DNA of 64,000 nucleotides from assembly GCF_005860805.1 (NCBI RefSeq), contig NZ_VCEJ01000004.1:992001-1056000 (forward strand). The letters are read 5' to 3'. Below, piece by piece: positions 1-8,998 of the stretch. Under the pieces are notes generated by a model. It searched no databases. It saw only the letters and a program-made list of their open reading frames with translations, and had not been told where the DNA came from. Position numbers and translations under genes: made by a program. Position 1 is the first letter of the stretch, and each line of letters begins with the position of its first letter. Origin of the DNA: Dyadobacter luticola. GTDB taxonomy: Bacteria; Bacteroidota; Bacteroidia; Cytophagales; Spirosomataceae.

Positions 1-1266
1 TGGGGAGACGAGGGAAAAGGTAAAATTGTGGATGTTCTGGCACCACGGTATCAGGTTGTAGCCCGTTTTCAGGGAGGACCTAATGCAGGACACACGTTGG
101 AATTCGACGGCATCAAGCATGTTCTGCACCAGATCCCGTCGGGAATTTTCCGGAGCGACATTCAGAATATCATTGGAAATGGCGTTGTGCTCGATCCGAT
201 CGTTTTCAAAAGAGAAATCGAAAATCTCGGAAAATATAACCTGGACCTGATCAGCAACTTATTTGTGTCCAAAAAGGCGTCTATCATCGTACCGACGCAT
301 GCTTTGCTCGACGCGGCTTACGAGCGTTCAAAAGGCGATTCCAAAATTGGTTCTACATTAAGAGGAATCGGCCCTGCTTACCAGGATAAAGTGGCGAGAC
401 TGGGCTTGCGCGTAGGAGACGTACTTTCTCCGAATTTTGCTGCCAAATACAAGAAACTCGTTGATGCTCATAAAGTTATCTTGGATTTCTATAACTACGA
501 TTATTCAGACGTCCTTCCTGAAAAAGAAGAGAATTTCTTTGCAGCGATCGACTTCATGAAGCAGTTTACGCTGGTGAACAGCGAATACATTATTAATGAT
601 GCATTGGCTCAAAGCAAAACCGTGCTGGCCGAAGGTGCGCAGGGGTCTTTGCTGGACATTGATTTTGGATCTTATCCCTTCGTGACGAGCTCGACTACGA
701 TGACGGCCGGCGCTTGTACGGGTCTGGGTATCGCTCCGCATCAGGTAGGTGAGGTTTTCGGGATTTTCAAAGCATACTGCACGCGTGTCGGCAGCGGGCC
801 TTTCCCGACTGAATTACTGGAAGAAACCGGTGAAAAAATGCGTCAGGAAGGACGTGAATTTGGTGCTACTACCGGTCGCCCACGCCGCTGCGGCTGGCTA
901 GATCTACCTGCATTGAAATATGCGATCATGATCAACGGTGTTACGCAGCTGATCATGATGAAAGTGGACGTACTCACAATTTTCGATTCGATCAAAGTCT
1001 GCACGAATTACCGCCTGCCAGACGGAACATTGACTGATCAGCTTCCATACGATTTGTGTGACGAATCTGTTGAGCCGGTTTACAAAGAATTCAAAGGCTG
1101 GCAGCAGTCGCTGGACGGTATCCATGATTTCGACGCGATTCCTGAGGAGCTTCTGGCTTACGTGAAATTCCTGGAAGAAGAATTGAAGTTGCCGATTACG
1201 TTTATTTCAACTGGTCCGGATAGAGAGGCATTGATTAGCAGAGAGGCGCCGGAGTTGTCTGTTTAA
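1..1266 (+). CDS. purA: Adenylosuccinate synthase (5' truncated by window edge)
   Basis: Cytosolic enzyme of AMP synthesis: it joins IMP and aspartate using GTP to give adenylosuccinate. The reading frame is open from base 1, where WGDEGKGK, the N-terminal GTP-binding loop of the family, is visible, so only about the first ten residues are missing. Further family signatures follow in order: QGGPNAGHT, RGIGPAYQDK, the TTMTAGACTGLG segment, TRVGSGPFPTE and the GATTGRPRRCGWLD block near the C-terminal third. The visible length of about 421 codons fits a family of roughly 420-430 residues. The gene is convergent with the SNF2 gene, and a long hairpin lies just past its stop. The GTG at 28 is an internal valine codon, not the start. 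Confidence 0.97.
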   Translation, partial: WGDEGKGKIVDVLAPRYQVVARFQGGPNAGHTLEFDGIKHVLHQIPSGIFRSDIQNIIGNGVVLDPIVFKREIENLGKYNLDLISNLFVSKKASIIVPTHALLDAAYERSKGDSKIGSTLRGIGPAYQDKVARLGLRVGDVLSPNFAAKYKKLVDAHKVILDFYNYDYSDVLPEKEENFFAAIDFMKQFTLVNSEYIINDALAQSKTVLAEGAQGSLLDIDFGSYPFVTSSTTMTAGACTGLGIAPHQVGEVFGIFKAYCTRVGSGPFPTELLEETGEKMRQEGREFGATTGRPRRCGWLDLPALKYAIMINGVTQLIMMKVDVLTIFDSIKVCTNYRLPDGTLTDQLPYDLCDESVEPVYKEFKGWQQSLDGIHDFDAIPEELLAYVKFLEEELKLPITFISTGPDREALISREAPELSV

Positions 1267-1285
1267 AGAAGTAGAGTTACTTATT

Positions 1286-1363
1286 TTGTCAGCCTGAGCG
1301 GAGTCGAAGGCAGGTTCAAGCCGGGTCGCTCGAACCTGCCTTCGACTCCGCTCAGGCTGACAA
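1286..1363. repeat. Long perfect hairpin repeat, copy 1 (REP-like / bidirectional terminator)
   Basis: Arms at 1286-1317 and 1332-1363 are perfect 32-base reverse complements around a 14-base loop. The inner core CCTGAGCG-G-AGTCGAAGGC recurs in the hairpin at 49166-49238, the only other copy I saw. The element lies between the convergent purA and SNF2 genes, so it could act as a transcription terminator for both. The arms have no clean poly-T tail, so a dispersed REP-type repeat is equally possible. Confidence 0.85.
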
Positions 1364-1444
1364 TGTTTTATGTCAACAAATTCAGGGACACAATATTTTA
1401 TAACAACAGACTCGGCGAGACAATGTTTCAAGCCAGCAAATTCA
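1355..1444. repeat. Three tandem imperfect 30-bp direct repeats
   Basis: Units lie at 1355-1384, 1385-1414 and 1415-1444. Read on the minus strand each has the form TGAATTTGnTGnC followed by a variant of AAACATTGTC. The outer two units are clearly alike and the middle one is more diverged. The first unit on the minus strand contains the last codons and stop codon of the SNF2 gene, and the last unit runs into the right arm of the neighbouring hairpin. Confidence 0.7.
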
Positions 1445-4370
1445 AAACATCTTCCCGGCTCAGGGACTTAATAAACCCTTCCTCATTCGAAATTAAATCA
1501 TCCGCAAGCTGCTTTTTGGATCTCTGCAACGCCAGTATCTTCTCTTCTACCGAATTTTTGGTAATAAACTTATAGGTAAAAACGGTCCGGTCCTGCCCGA
1601 TGCGGTGGGCGCGGTCTACGGCTTGCGCTTCGATGGCTGGGTTCCACCAGGGGTCGAGGATGAAAACGTAGTCGGCGGCGGTGAGGTTTAAGCCTAAACC
1701 TCCGGCTTTTAATGAAATCAGAAAAATCTTGATTTCTTCATTTTGCTGAAAAAATTCCACCTGCTCCTGACGATCACGGGTCGCGCCGTCGAGGTAGGCG
1801 AATTTGATGCCTTTTTCTTCCAGGTAATGTCGGAAAAGATCTAAATGTTTAATGTACTGACTGAAAATCAGGATTTTATGATCTTCGGCGATGACGGTCT
1901 GCATTTTGTGCAGCACATCTTCGAATTTTCCTGAGCCGTGCAGATATTCCGGATCCACCATAGAAGGATGGTTTGCCAGTTGCCGCAGTTTGGTCAAACC
2001 TTGCAATACCACCAGTTGCGATTTGGAAATTCCATCCGCGTCGATGCTTTGCAGGATCATGTTGCGGTAATATGCCTTGGCTTCCTCGTAAGCCTTTTCC
2101 TGCTCCTCGGTCATGTCACAATACTGAATGCTTTCCACTTTTTCGGGCAGATCCGTCGCCACCTGGGATTTCAATCTACGCAGGATAAAAGGCCTGATCA
2201 GGTTATAAAGCCGCTTGGTTTTATCCTCGTCGCCGCGTTTTTCAATCGGTATCTGAAATTCGTCCCGGAAAAATGACTGGCTTCCCAACAACCCAGGATT
2301 TACAAATGACATTTGCGACCATAAATCCAATGTATTATTCTCAATCGGCGTACCCGTCAGCACCAGCCGATGTGCCGAATTAAGCCTCCTGACAGCTTTT
2401 GTAATGATAGAAGACGGATTTTTGATCGCCTGAGATTCGTCCAGAATCACATAATTGAAGCGGTAACTTTCGATAATGTCAATGTCCAGGCGCACAATGC
2501 CGTACGAGGTCAGTACCAGATCGTACTGGTCAAATTGCGAGGTATCTTTTTCGCGATTTGTGCCGGTGTAAAGCAGCACTTTAATTTCCGGGGTGAATTT
2601 TTTAGCTTCGAGCTGCCAGTTGTACAGCAGCGAAGTGGGCATGATCAGCATGGAAGGCTGGTTGGTAGCTGCTTCTTTTTCCGATTGCAGCAGCGCGAGC
2701 GTCTGGATCGTTTTTCCCAAACCCATATCATCCGCCAGGCAGCCGCCGAGACGATATTGTTTCAGGAATTGCAGCCAGTCGTAACCTGTTTTCTGGTAAG
2801 GTCTTAATGTTCCTCCGAAATGTTGCGGAGGCGCCACCGGCTCGATCTGCTGGAAATTCCGCAGGTTTTCAAGTTTCCGGCTGATCACCGATGTTGCCAG
2901 ATTTTCTTCATCCAACTCCTGGACGAGCGCCAAGTGATGCATTCTCAGACGCAACTCGTCTTCGTCGTGACCTTGTTCGGTAAAAGAAAAGAACTCCGAA
3001 TATTTGGTGAACCACCATTCGGGTATCACCGCTACTTCACCATTTGGCAGGACAAATTCCCGCTTGCGGTTAAGAATGTAATTCCGAAGTTGAATAAAAG
3101 GGATTTCAAATTCCCCGAAACGAACTTTGGCATGAATGTCAAACCAGTCACGCTCTTCCTTGATAGAGATGTCCAGCGAAGAGTAACCCAGAAAGTAACG
3201 TTTGGTATCACTCGTGTTTTGCCTGACACTGATCCCGTTTTCGGCCAATATCTGCGCATTGCCCTGCAACCAGCCAAAAGCCTGCGACTTGGGCATTTGT
3301 ACCTTCCCATTTCGCATGTTCAACCCCCAATCTTTCAGGAGGCGCACATTCTGGCTCTCGGTATCAATGTTTCTTTTGACTTTATTGAAAAAATAATCGT
3401 TACCCTTTTTCTCCATGTGCACGCTGGAAGGGTGCGCGAAACTGTCGTAATGAAAGGAAAAACCGGCGTAAAGAAATGACAGATCAAATGCGACATCATT
3501 GTCTTCATCTTCCATAATCGCCACATCCTCCGTATCCTGAAACAGCACCGGCGCTTTTTTGGGTGTGTTCAAATATTCGGAAATCGTGAGAACCGTTTTG
3601 GGCGAAGACGATACATTACGTATCTCAAAACCGCGCGCCACCACATCATAAGAAGCGATCAGCGGCGCTACGAAACGTCCGTAATATTGCTCCTCCATCG
3701 GGCCAGGGATCGCGATGAATTTTTTGGACAAAAAAGGCTTGATCTTTTTCCCGTCCACATTGCCTTCGAAATGATAAAGATGCCCTTCCACAACCAGCCA
3801 GGCAGGATCTTCGCAGACGAGAAAAGCATTTTTATATTGAAATTCAAGCTTCTGAAACTTGTGCCGGATTGAGGGAAAATAATGCGTGTTATCCTCATTT
3901 CTAATAAAATGAAAGCGGATCGTCGCTTTTTCTTCTTCCATCACCAGCGGTTTCCAAAGCGGATTTCCATCGCTGCCCATGATGAACATATCTTTTCCTG
4001 AAAGCCGGTCGAGAATGCGGGCTTTGCAATTTTCGAGATAGCCCGCAATCGCTTCCTGGATGGCCTTATCGCCTTTTTGCGGATCATAAACCCTCAGAAA
4101 AAAATCAACTGCATTCCACTTTTTGGTATTGAACTTCCGGAGGATTGCGTCCTGCTGAATGTCATCGATAAGCTTTACCAATTCGAAGTCGCGGGTATCC
4201 AGCCGGTTACGGAATTCCTTGATGTTCTTGGATGAAATGTTCTGGACCTGAAAAGTAAACTCCCCGTGGCTGTTGAGCTGCACCACGAATGACTCGAAAA
4301 TGTACCCCAAATACTCGTGATTTAGAATTGAATAAACAATCTTAAAAGGCTCTGAGGGAGATACTTTCAT
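1428..4370 (-). CDS. SNF2-family DNA-dependent ATPase/helicase
   Basis: A 980-residue SWI2/SNF2 superfamily II ATPase, presumably a DNA translocase used in transcription or repair; its bacterial targets are unknown. The Walker A motif DDMGLGKT lies near residue 545. The Walker B box is DESQ (near 645) instead of DEAH. Motif III is LTGTPIENN. The C-terminal helicase lobe has IFSQY, the LISLKAGGLGLNLT motif V and the DRAHRIGQ motif VI near 925. The N-terminal 500 residues are the poorly conserved region seen in long bacterial SNF2 proteins. No SWIM zinc motif was noticed. The gene is monocistronic and convergent with purA, and its stop codon lies inside a 30-bp repeat array. A -7-like element at 4452-4459 may be its promoter. 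Confidence 0.92.
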   Translation of the reverse strand: MKVSPSEPFKIVYSILNHEYLGYIFESFVVQLNSHGEFTFQVQNISSKNIKEFRNRLDTRDFELVKLIDDIQQDAILRKFNTKKWNAVDFFLRVYDPQKGDKAIQEAIAGYLENCKARILDRLSGKDMFIMGSDGNPLWKPLVMEEEKATIRFHFIRNEDNTHYFPSIRHKFQKLEFQYKNAFLVCEDPAWLVVEGHLYHFEGNVDGKKIKPFLSKKFIAIPGPMEEQYYGRFVAPLIASYDVVARGFEIRNVSSSPKTVLTISEYLNTPKKAPVLFQDTEDVAIMEDEDNDVAFDLSFLYAGFSFHYDSFAHPSSVHMEKKGNDYFFNKVKRNIDTESQNVRLLKDWGLNMRNGKVQMPKSQAFGWLQGNAQILAENGISVRQNTSDTKRYFLGYSSLDISIKEERDWFDIHAKVRFGEFEIPFIQLRNYILNRKREFVLPNGEVAVIPEWWFTKYSEFFSFTEQGHDEDELRLRMHHLALVQELDEENLATSVISRKLENLRNFQQIEPVAPPQHFGGTLRPYQKTGYDWLQFLKQYRLGGCLADDMGLGKTIQTLALLQSEKEAATNQPSMLIMPTSLLYNWQLEAKKFTPEIKVLLYTGTNREKDTSQFDQYDLVLTSYGIVRLDIDIIESYRFNYVILDESQAIKNPSSIITKAVRRLNSAHRLVLTGTPIENNTLDLWSQMSFVNPGLLGSQSFFRDEFQIPIEKRGDEDKTKRLYNLIRPFILRRLKSQVATDLPEKVESIQYCDMTEEQEKAYEEAKAYYRNMILQSIDADGISKSQLVVLQGLTKLRQLANHPSMVDPEYLHGSGKFEDVLHKMQTVIAEDHKILIFSQYIKHLDLFRHYLEEKGIKFAYLDGATRDRQEQVEFFQQNEEIKIFLISLKAGGLGLNLTAADYVFILDPWWNPAIEAQAVDRAHRIGQDRTVFTYKFITKNSVEEKILALQRSKKQLADDLISNEEGFIKSLSREDVLNLLA

Positions 4371-4451
4371 GGACTTTGCTGATTGAAGGATTGTTGATGT
4401 AAAAGGAATAGAGCCCGTCGAAAGAAGCCATCCTTAGCATTCGGAAAACTT

Positions 4452-4459
4452 CAAATATA
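4452..4459 (-). promoter_or_regulatory. Putative Bacteroidota -7 promoter element for the SNF2 gene
   Basis: The minus strand reads TATATTTG, a full match to the TAnnTTTG -7 consensus of Bacteroidota, about 80 bases before the SNF2 start. A TTG lies 13 bases upstream, shorter than the usual spacing, so the -33 part is uncertain. The rest of 4371-4629 shows no gene. Confidence 0.35.
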
Positions 4460-4629
4460 GGTTAAAAGGATCCAAAAAGAAAGGTGACTTCACCCCAAAA
4501 TCTTCACCATATATCAAGCGGTTTCAGCCGCATTTTCTGGCATGGCCGCCGGATTTCAATCCCATCCGTACCAGTTATTTATTCGAAGCATCTTTAATAC
4601 GAAAATTATCCACCACAAAAAAGAAGAGC

Positions 4630-4773
4630 ATGGTACGTGGCGAGCACATTGCGAAAAAAGAAGGGCTTAAAAAGGCCGGCGGTCGGCTGCGGCGGTTCGT
4701 GGAGAAAAGCTTCGACTGGATTGCACTCGTGCTCATTACACTCATCATTCTCCTGACATTGATCTTTTTTTAA
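4630..4773 (+). CDS. Small tail-anchored-like membrane protein (47 aa)
   Basis: A short frame beginning MVRGEHIAKKEG. It has a strongly basic N-terminal half (many K and R up to residue 25) followed by one hydrophobic segment of about 17 residues running to the end (IALVLITLIILLTLIFF). This layout, a cytoplasmic basic head and a C-terminal membrane helix, fits a single-pass small membrane protein with no known function. It lies 25 bases before the next small gene in the same direction and upstream of the LytS/LytTR pair. No strong ribosome binding site is visible, which is normal for this phylum. I do not recognise a family, so the call rests on its composition. Confidence 0.5.
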   Translation: MVRGEHIAKKEGLKKAGGRLRRFVEKSFDWIALVLITLIILLTLIFF

Positions 4774-4798
4774 ACCTGGCTATTCTTAATCTTTTACC

Positions 4799-5065
4799 AT
4801 GAAACCGTTTCCAGCTTACCTGATTTTCAGTCTTTTACTTTTGATTTGTTACATTGAAAGAAAGAGTTCCTATCAACCGTTGCGGCCACATGCCTACGCC
4901 TCGCCGGAAAATTTCGCGCAGACACCGGCCCATCAGGAAGACTCGTTGATGGTGATGCCTTTTCAAAAACAGCATACTATCAACAACCGTTTTATCAATG
5001 GCCTGTTTCGTCCCGCCAATGTTGAGCTGGCGAACAGTAAGGCGGCGAGGATGAAGCTTTTATGA
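4799..5065 (+). CDS. Hypothetical small exported protein (88 aa)
   Basis: Begins MKPFPAYLIFSLLLLICYIE, a short positively charged start and a hydrophobic stretch that look like a signal peptide or membrane anchor. A cysteine at residue 17 is not in a convincing lipobox. The rest is polar with no recognised domain. It sits between the 47-residue membrane protein and the sensor kinase, all on the plus strand with short gaps, so the small genes may be co-transcribed with the two-component pair. I cannot assign a function, and a spurious frame is possible. Confidence 0.45.
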   Translation: MKPFPAYLIFSLLLLICYIERKSSYQPLRPHAYASPENFAQTPAHQEDSLMVMPFQKQHTINNRFINGLFRPANVELANSKAARMKLL

Positions 5066-5101
5066 GATAGTTCTGCAAATACATTCTTTCACTCTCATTT
5101 T

Positions 5102-8100
5102 ATGAAGTACTTTTTGGTTTTCCTGCTTGCTCTCACCGCTCTCCGGAAAACCAATGCGCAGTCGCCATCGCTTATTCTCGAACATCTGACCACGAAGGAT
5201 GGTCTGCCTTCGAATGATGTCTGGTGCCTGACCAAAGACCGAAGCGGGTTTTTGTGGATCGGGACGGGGCGCAACATTTGCCGGTACGATGGCTATGATT
5301 TTTTGCGGCTCGACAGTTTGCTGCTGGGTTACTGTTCCGGCGTTTCGACTGATTCAAAAGGAGATATTTATACTTCGGTAGACACGCGCGGCTTGTGCAA
5401 AATCGACATTAAAACGCTGGAATTCTCCACGGTACTGTTTAATAATTACGATGACACCGATCCCGGAAATGACCTCCACGAGCAGGGCATGGTGGATTCT
5501 TACGACCAGGTTTGGGTGTGTGATTATTCATCCGTGAAACGCTACGATACCAGGACCAAGAAGCTGCACCGCTACACATTCTCGGCCACGGCCTCGGGTG
5601 GGGACGTTTACCAGTATGCCAGTTTTTTTGAGGATTCGCAAAACCGGCTTTGGATTGTTTCGGAGCTGGGGTTGTATTTATATGATAGAAAAAAAGATAA
5701 GCTGATCTGCCAGCTGGGGAATGATGCTGTTTTGGCAAAAAATAAAATCCCGGTGCGCCTCTGCAAGGCTTCTGAGGACGCGGAGGGTAATCTCTGGATC
5801 GGCGGATATGAATACGGGCTGGTCAGATATTCGCCCAAAGATCAGTCTTACAGCATTCGCAAGGATGGTTTTGAGCATAACAATGTGCTGTGCGTGCAGG
5901 AGTCGACGGATGAAAATGGGCGAAAACTGCTTTTTATTGGTACCAATGATGGCATTAGCGTTTTGTACCCGGAAACCAACCAACTGCATCATTTGCCGGA
6001 GTTTTACAATAATGGGATCAAGGTAAATGATATGTACGACGACCGGACAAACGGGATTCTCTGGATTGGTACCAGCGACGGCGTTTACAAATACCGTTAC
6101 CGGAATATGGGTATCCGTACCATTACAATCCCACCGAACATTGTGCGCCTCCCGGTGCAGATTACCAGCATTGTACCGACGCCGCGGCAAACTTATCTGC
6201 TCGGGCTTTCACATTCTGGCGTGATAGAATGCAACCCGGACGGAAACCAGTTCAAACTTTTAAAATATCCTTTCAATGCGCAGGCGCAGCAGTTGCGCTG
6301 GATCCAGGGCCGGCCATTTTCTTTTACTGACAAAGGGGTTTTTGTCGGAGATATGGCAAAAGGCAGTTTTTCTGTCTGGAAACCGGGTATTGATCATTTC
6401 AAGAACCAGGATTTCCGGGACGGTTTGATGGATAAAAAGGGCCGTCTGTGGATTGCGAATTTGAATGAAGGTTTAAAAGTGATTGATCCTGTTTCAAATC
6501 AGGAAATAAAGCTTTGGGATGAAAAGGAAATGCGTAAGCTGGTCAATCTGAGCTATATCAAAGGAATTCTGGAAGGCGTGGACGGGAAAATCTGGATCGG
6601 GACTTGTTCGAGAGGACTTTTCTTTTTCGATGAAGAACTGCACCAGTTTACCAACATTGAAAAGCTGCCTTCGAATAAAGGCAGGCGGCTCGGTGGTGAT
6701 TGTATCAACGGAATGCAACTCACAGATAAGGGTGCGATACTGGTAGCAAGCTGGGGCGGTGTGGCCGAGCTGGATAAAAACGGGCAAGTGCAGCATACAT
6801 TTTCTTTCAAAAACAGCGCATTAAAAGATACTTACTGCGCCAACATTGCCGAGAGCCCGGACGGACATTTGTGGTTCAGCACCAATGAAGGCATTCACAT
6901 TGCAAGTCTGGCGACACGAAAAATCCGGTATCTGACCACGATTGAAGGTTTGAAAAGCAATGCGCCGGTCGGTTTCTATTATAACACGGGCAAGGAGCTG
7001 ATTCTGGGGCATACCAATGCGATCAACATTCTGGATGTTAGCCAGCTTGGGATGCGGGTAAACAGTCCGCAAATTGCGGTAAGCAAAGTGGAAGTGAAAG
7101 GCAAAATGCTGATGCGGGACCTGGCGCAGGAAATTGTTTTGAAACCCGACGAGAATGCGATCACATTGAATTTCTCAACATTGAATTATGAACCGACTTC
7201 GCAAAATCATTACAGCTACCAGCTCGAAGGTTTTGATCCGAACTGGGTGGAAATGGGCAACCAAAATACCATTTCGTTCACCAATTTGCCTGCAAAAACT
7301 TATACATTAAAAATAGTAAGCAGCAATAACGCAGGTATTAAAAGCGTGAAGCCGCTGTTGATGAAACTGACTGTCAAGCCATATTTTATCAATACCTGGT
7401 TTTTCAGGATTTTGATCGGGTTGTCGATTGCTGCGCTGATTGTGGGGATGATGCGGTGGCGGTTTAACACATTGGCCGAGCGGACGCAGCTGGATTTGCA
7501 GATCGCCCAGTGGCGGTTGAAGGCGCTGCAATCGCAGATGAACCCGCATTTTTTGTTCAATTCGCTTAATTCGGTTCAAAATTATTTGCTCACCAATCGA
7601 GGCGTGGAGGGGGCGAAATATCTCTCCAAATTTTCAAAGCTGGTGAGGCGGATCATGGAAAACTCGAACCACCAGTATCTGTCCTTTGAAAAAATCATTG
7701 ATACCCTGAAAATGTATGTGGAGATCGAGTCTTTCCGGTTCAATCATGAATTTACCTATGTGTTTGACATTGAGGATAATGAAACCCTGATGGACGCCCA
7801 GTTGCCGCCGATGCTGCTGCAGCCTTACATTGAAAACGCGATCTGGCACGGACTGATGCCGAAGGAGGGGGAAAAGAGATTGACGATCACTGCCCGGGTG
7901 GCGAACGACCACATCATTTGCACGATCGAAGATAATGGGGTAGGGCGTGAGTTTGCGCCGCGGACGGAGGGGCACATTTCGCGCGGCCAGGAGATGACAA
8001 GGGGAATTTTCGATTCGCTAAGGCGCAAGGACAGCGAGGCGAAACTTGAACTGATAGATCTTTTTGACGACCAAAATAAGCCTGCTGGAACGCGGGTGAG

Positions 8101-8128
8101 AATGATTATTCCAATCGAAAACGTGTAG
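5102..8128 (+). CDS. LytS-type sensor histidine kinase with Reg_prop beta-propeller sensor
   Basis: A 1008-residue membrane sensor. It begins with a signal peptide (cleavage likely after TNAQ, near residue 20). Next come about 660 residues of two-component-regulator propeller repeats, recognisable by recurring GLPSNDVW, LWIGT and GKIWIGT motifs, then a Y_Y_Y domain near 690-755. One membrane helix follows (FFRILIGLSIAALIVGMM, near 765-785). The cytoplasmic part is a His_kinase (PF06580) domain with SQMNPHFLFNSLNSVQNY near 810, whose histidine is the expected phosphoacceptor, and an ATPase part with IENAIWHGL and EDNGVGR. The LytTR regulator starts three bases after the stop. In this phylum such sensors detect glycans or envelope signals; the ligand here is unknown. 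It is not fused to its regulator, unlike hybrid two-component systems. Confidence 0.93.
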   Translation: MKYFLVFLLALTALRKTNAQSPSLILEHLTTKDGLPSNDVWCLTKDRSGFLWIGTGRNICRYDGYDFLRLDSLLLGYCSGVSTDSKGDIYTSVDTRGLCKIDIKTLEFSTVLFNNYDDTDPGNDLHEQGMVDSYDQVWVCDYSSVKRYDTRTKKLHRYTFSATASGGDVYQYASFFEDSQNRLWIVSELGLYLYDRKKDKLICQLGNDAVLAKNKIPVRLCKASEDAEGNLWIGGYEYGLVRYSPKDQSYSIRKDGFEHNNVLCVQESTDENGRKLLFIGTNDGISVLYPETNQLHHLPEFYNNGIKVNDMYDDRTNGILWIGTSDGVYKYRYRNMGIRTITIPPNIVRLPVQITSIVPTPRQTYLLGLSHSGVIECNPDGNQFKLLKYPFNAQAQQLRWIQGRPFSFTDKGVFVGDMAKGSFSVWKPGIDHFKNQDFRDGLMDKKGRLWIANLNEGLKVIDPVSNQEIKLWDEKEMRKLVNLSYIKGILEGVDGKIWIGTCSRGLFFFDEELHQFTNIEKLPSNKGRRLGGDCINGMQLTDKGAILVASWGGVAELDKNGQVQHTFSFKNSALKDTYCANIAESPDGHLWFSTNEGIHIASLATRKIRYLTTIEGLKSNAPVGFYYNTGKELILGHTNAINILDVSQLGMRVNSPQIAVSKVEVKGKMLMRDLAQEIVLKPDENAITLNFSTLNYEPTSQNHYSYQLEGFDPNWVEMGNQNTISFTNLPAKTYTLKIVSSNNAGIKSVKPLLMKLTVKPYFINTWFFRILIGLSIAALIVGMMRWRFNTLAERTQLDLQIAQWRLKALQSQMNPHFLFNSLNSVQNYLLTNRGVEGAKYLSKFSKLVRRIMENSNHQYLSFEKIIDTLKMYVEIESFRFNHEFTYVFDIEDNETLMDAQLPPMLLQPYIENAIWHGLMPKEGEKRLTITARVANDHIICTIEDNGVGREFAPRTEGHISRGQEMTRGIFDSLRRKDSEAKLELIDLFDDQNKPAGTRVRMIIPIENV

Positions 8129-8131
8129 GAA

Positions 8132-8938
8132 ATGCAGCAAACTTTACGTGCCGTAATTATTGATGATGAAACCAATGCACGCGAGGCATTGACCAATTTG
8201 CTTCGCATTATTTGCCCCGAAGTCGAAGTGTGCGGCGAGGCGAAAAATGCGGACCAAGGCATCGAACTGATCGGAAAAGAAAAGCCTGACCTGGTTTTTC
8301 TGGACATTCAGATGCCTGGGAAAACGGGTTTCGACTTACTGGCCAGCTTTGAAAAAGTCGATTTCGGTGTCATTTTCACAACCGCCTATCAAGAGTACGC
8401 CATCCGCGCATTTCGTTTCAGTGCGATTGACTATCTGCTCAAACCGATCGATCCTGACGAACTGCGTGCGGCGGTGGATAAGTTCAAATCCCAGGCCGGG
8501 AGCATCAACCCGCAGCAAATCCAAATCCTGCAAGAACATTTAGACCCAGCCAAAGCGCCCCGCCTGATCGAACGGAAGCGAAATGATAACCAGCGCATCG
8601 CGCTGCCAACTGCCGAGGGTATACATTTCGTGCAGATGACGGAGATTATTCAATGTGAGTCGCTGGGCTCCTACACCAAATTCCACCTCGTAAAAGGCCC
8701 TGCGATCGTCGTCTCCCGCCTTTTAAAGGAATACGAAGAAATTCTCGACAACTTTTATTTCTTCCGCGTGCACCAGTCCAACATTATCAACCTGGAACAC
8801 ATCAAACGCTACGTAAAAGGCGACGGCGGGCAGGTGTGGATGAGTGATAATACGGAAATTGAGGTTTCGCGTAGGCGGAAGGACGAATTTCTGGCGTTGC
8901 TGTCGGATTTTTATGTGAATTCGGGGAAGTTGAGATAA
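8132..8938 (+). CDS. LytTR-family response regulator
   Basis: A 268-residue DNA-binding response regulator, partner of the kinase three bases upstream. The receiver domain occupies roughly residues 5-125, with the acidic pocket IDDE near 10-13, the phosphoacceptor aspartate in FLDIQMPG near 56, the TTAY switch region and a KPID lysine near 110. A linker of about 40 residues leads to a C-terminal LytTR domain (about 165-262) with EGIHFVQMTEIIQCES, FFRVHQSNIINLEHIKRY and VSRRRKDEF. LytTR domains bind pairs of short direct repeats. Target promoters cannot be named from this window. A hairpin after the stop probably ends the transcript. Confidence 0.95.
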   Translation: MQQTLRAVIIDDETNAREALTNLLRIICPEVEVCGEAKNADQGIELIGKEKPDLVFLDIQMPGKTGFDLLASFEKVDFGVIFTTAYQEYAIRAFRFSAIDYLLKPIDPDELRAAVDKFKSQAGSINPQQIQILQEHLDPAKAPRLIERKRNDNQRIALPTAEGIHFVQMTEIIQCESLGSYTKFHLVKGPAIVVSRLLKEYEEILDNFYFFRVHQSNIINLEHIKRYVKGDGGQVWMSDNTEIEVSRRRKDEFLALLSDFYVNSGKLR

Positions 8939-8955
8939 GGTGCGGTAGCCACAAA

Positions 8956-8986
8956 AAAAGAGGCCATCTTTCGGACAGCCTCTTTT
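8956..8986. terminator. Bidirectional intrinsic terminator
   Basis: The arms AAAAGAGGC and GCCTCTTTT enclose a 13-base loop. T-runs follow in both directions, so the hairpin can end both the LytTR operon on the plus strand and the tRNA transcript on the minus strand. Confidence 0.8.
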
Positions 8987-8998
8987 GAAAATCTTTTG

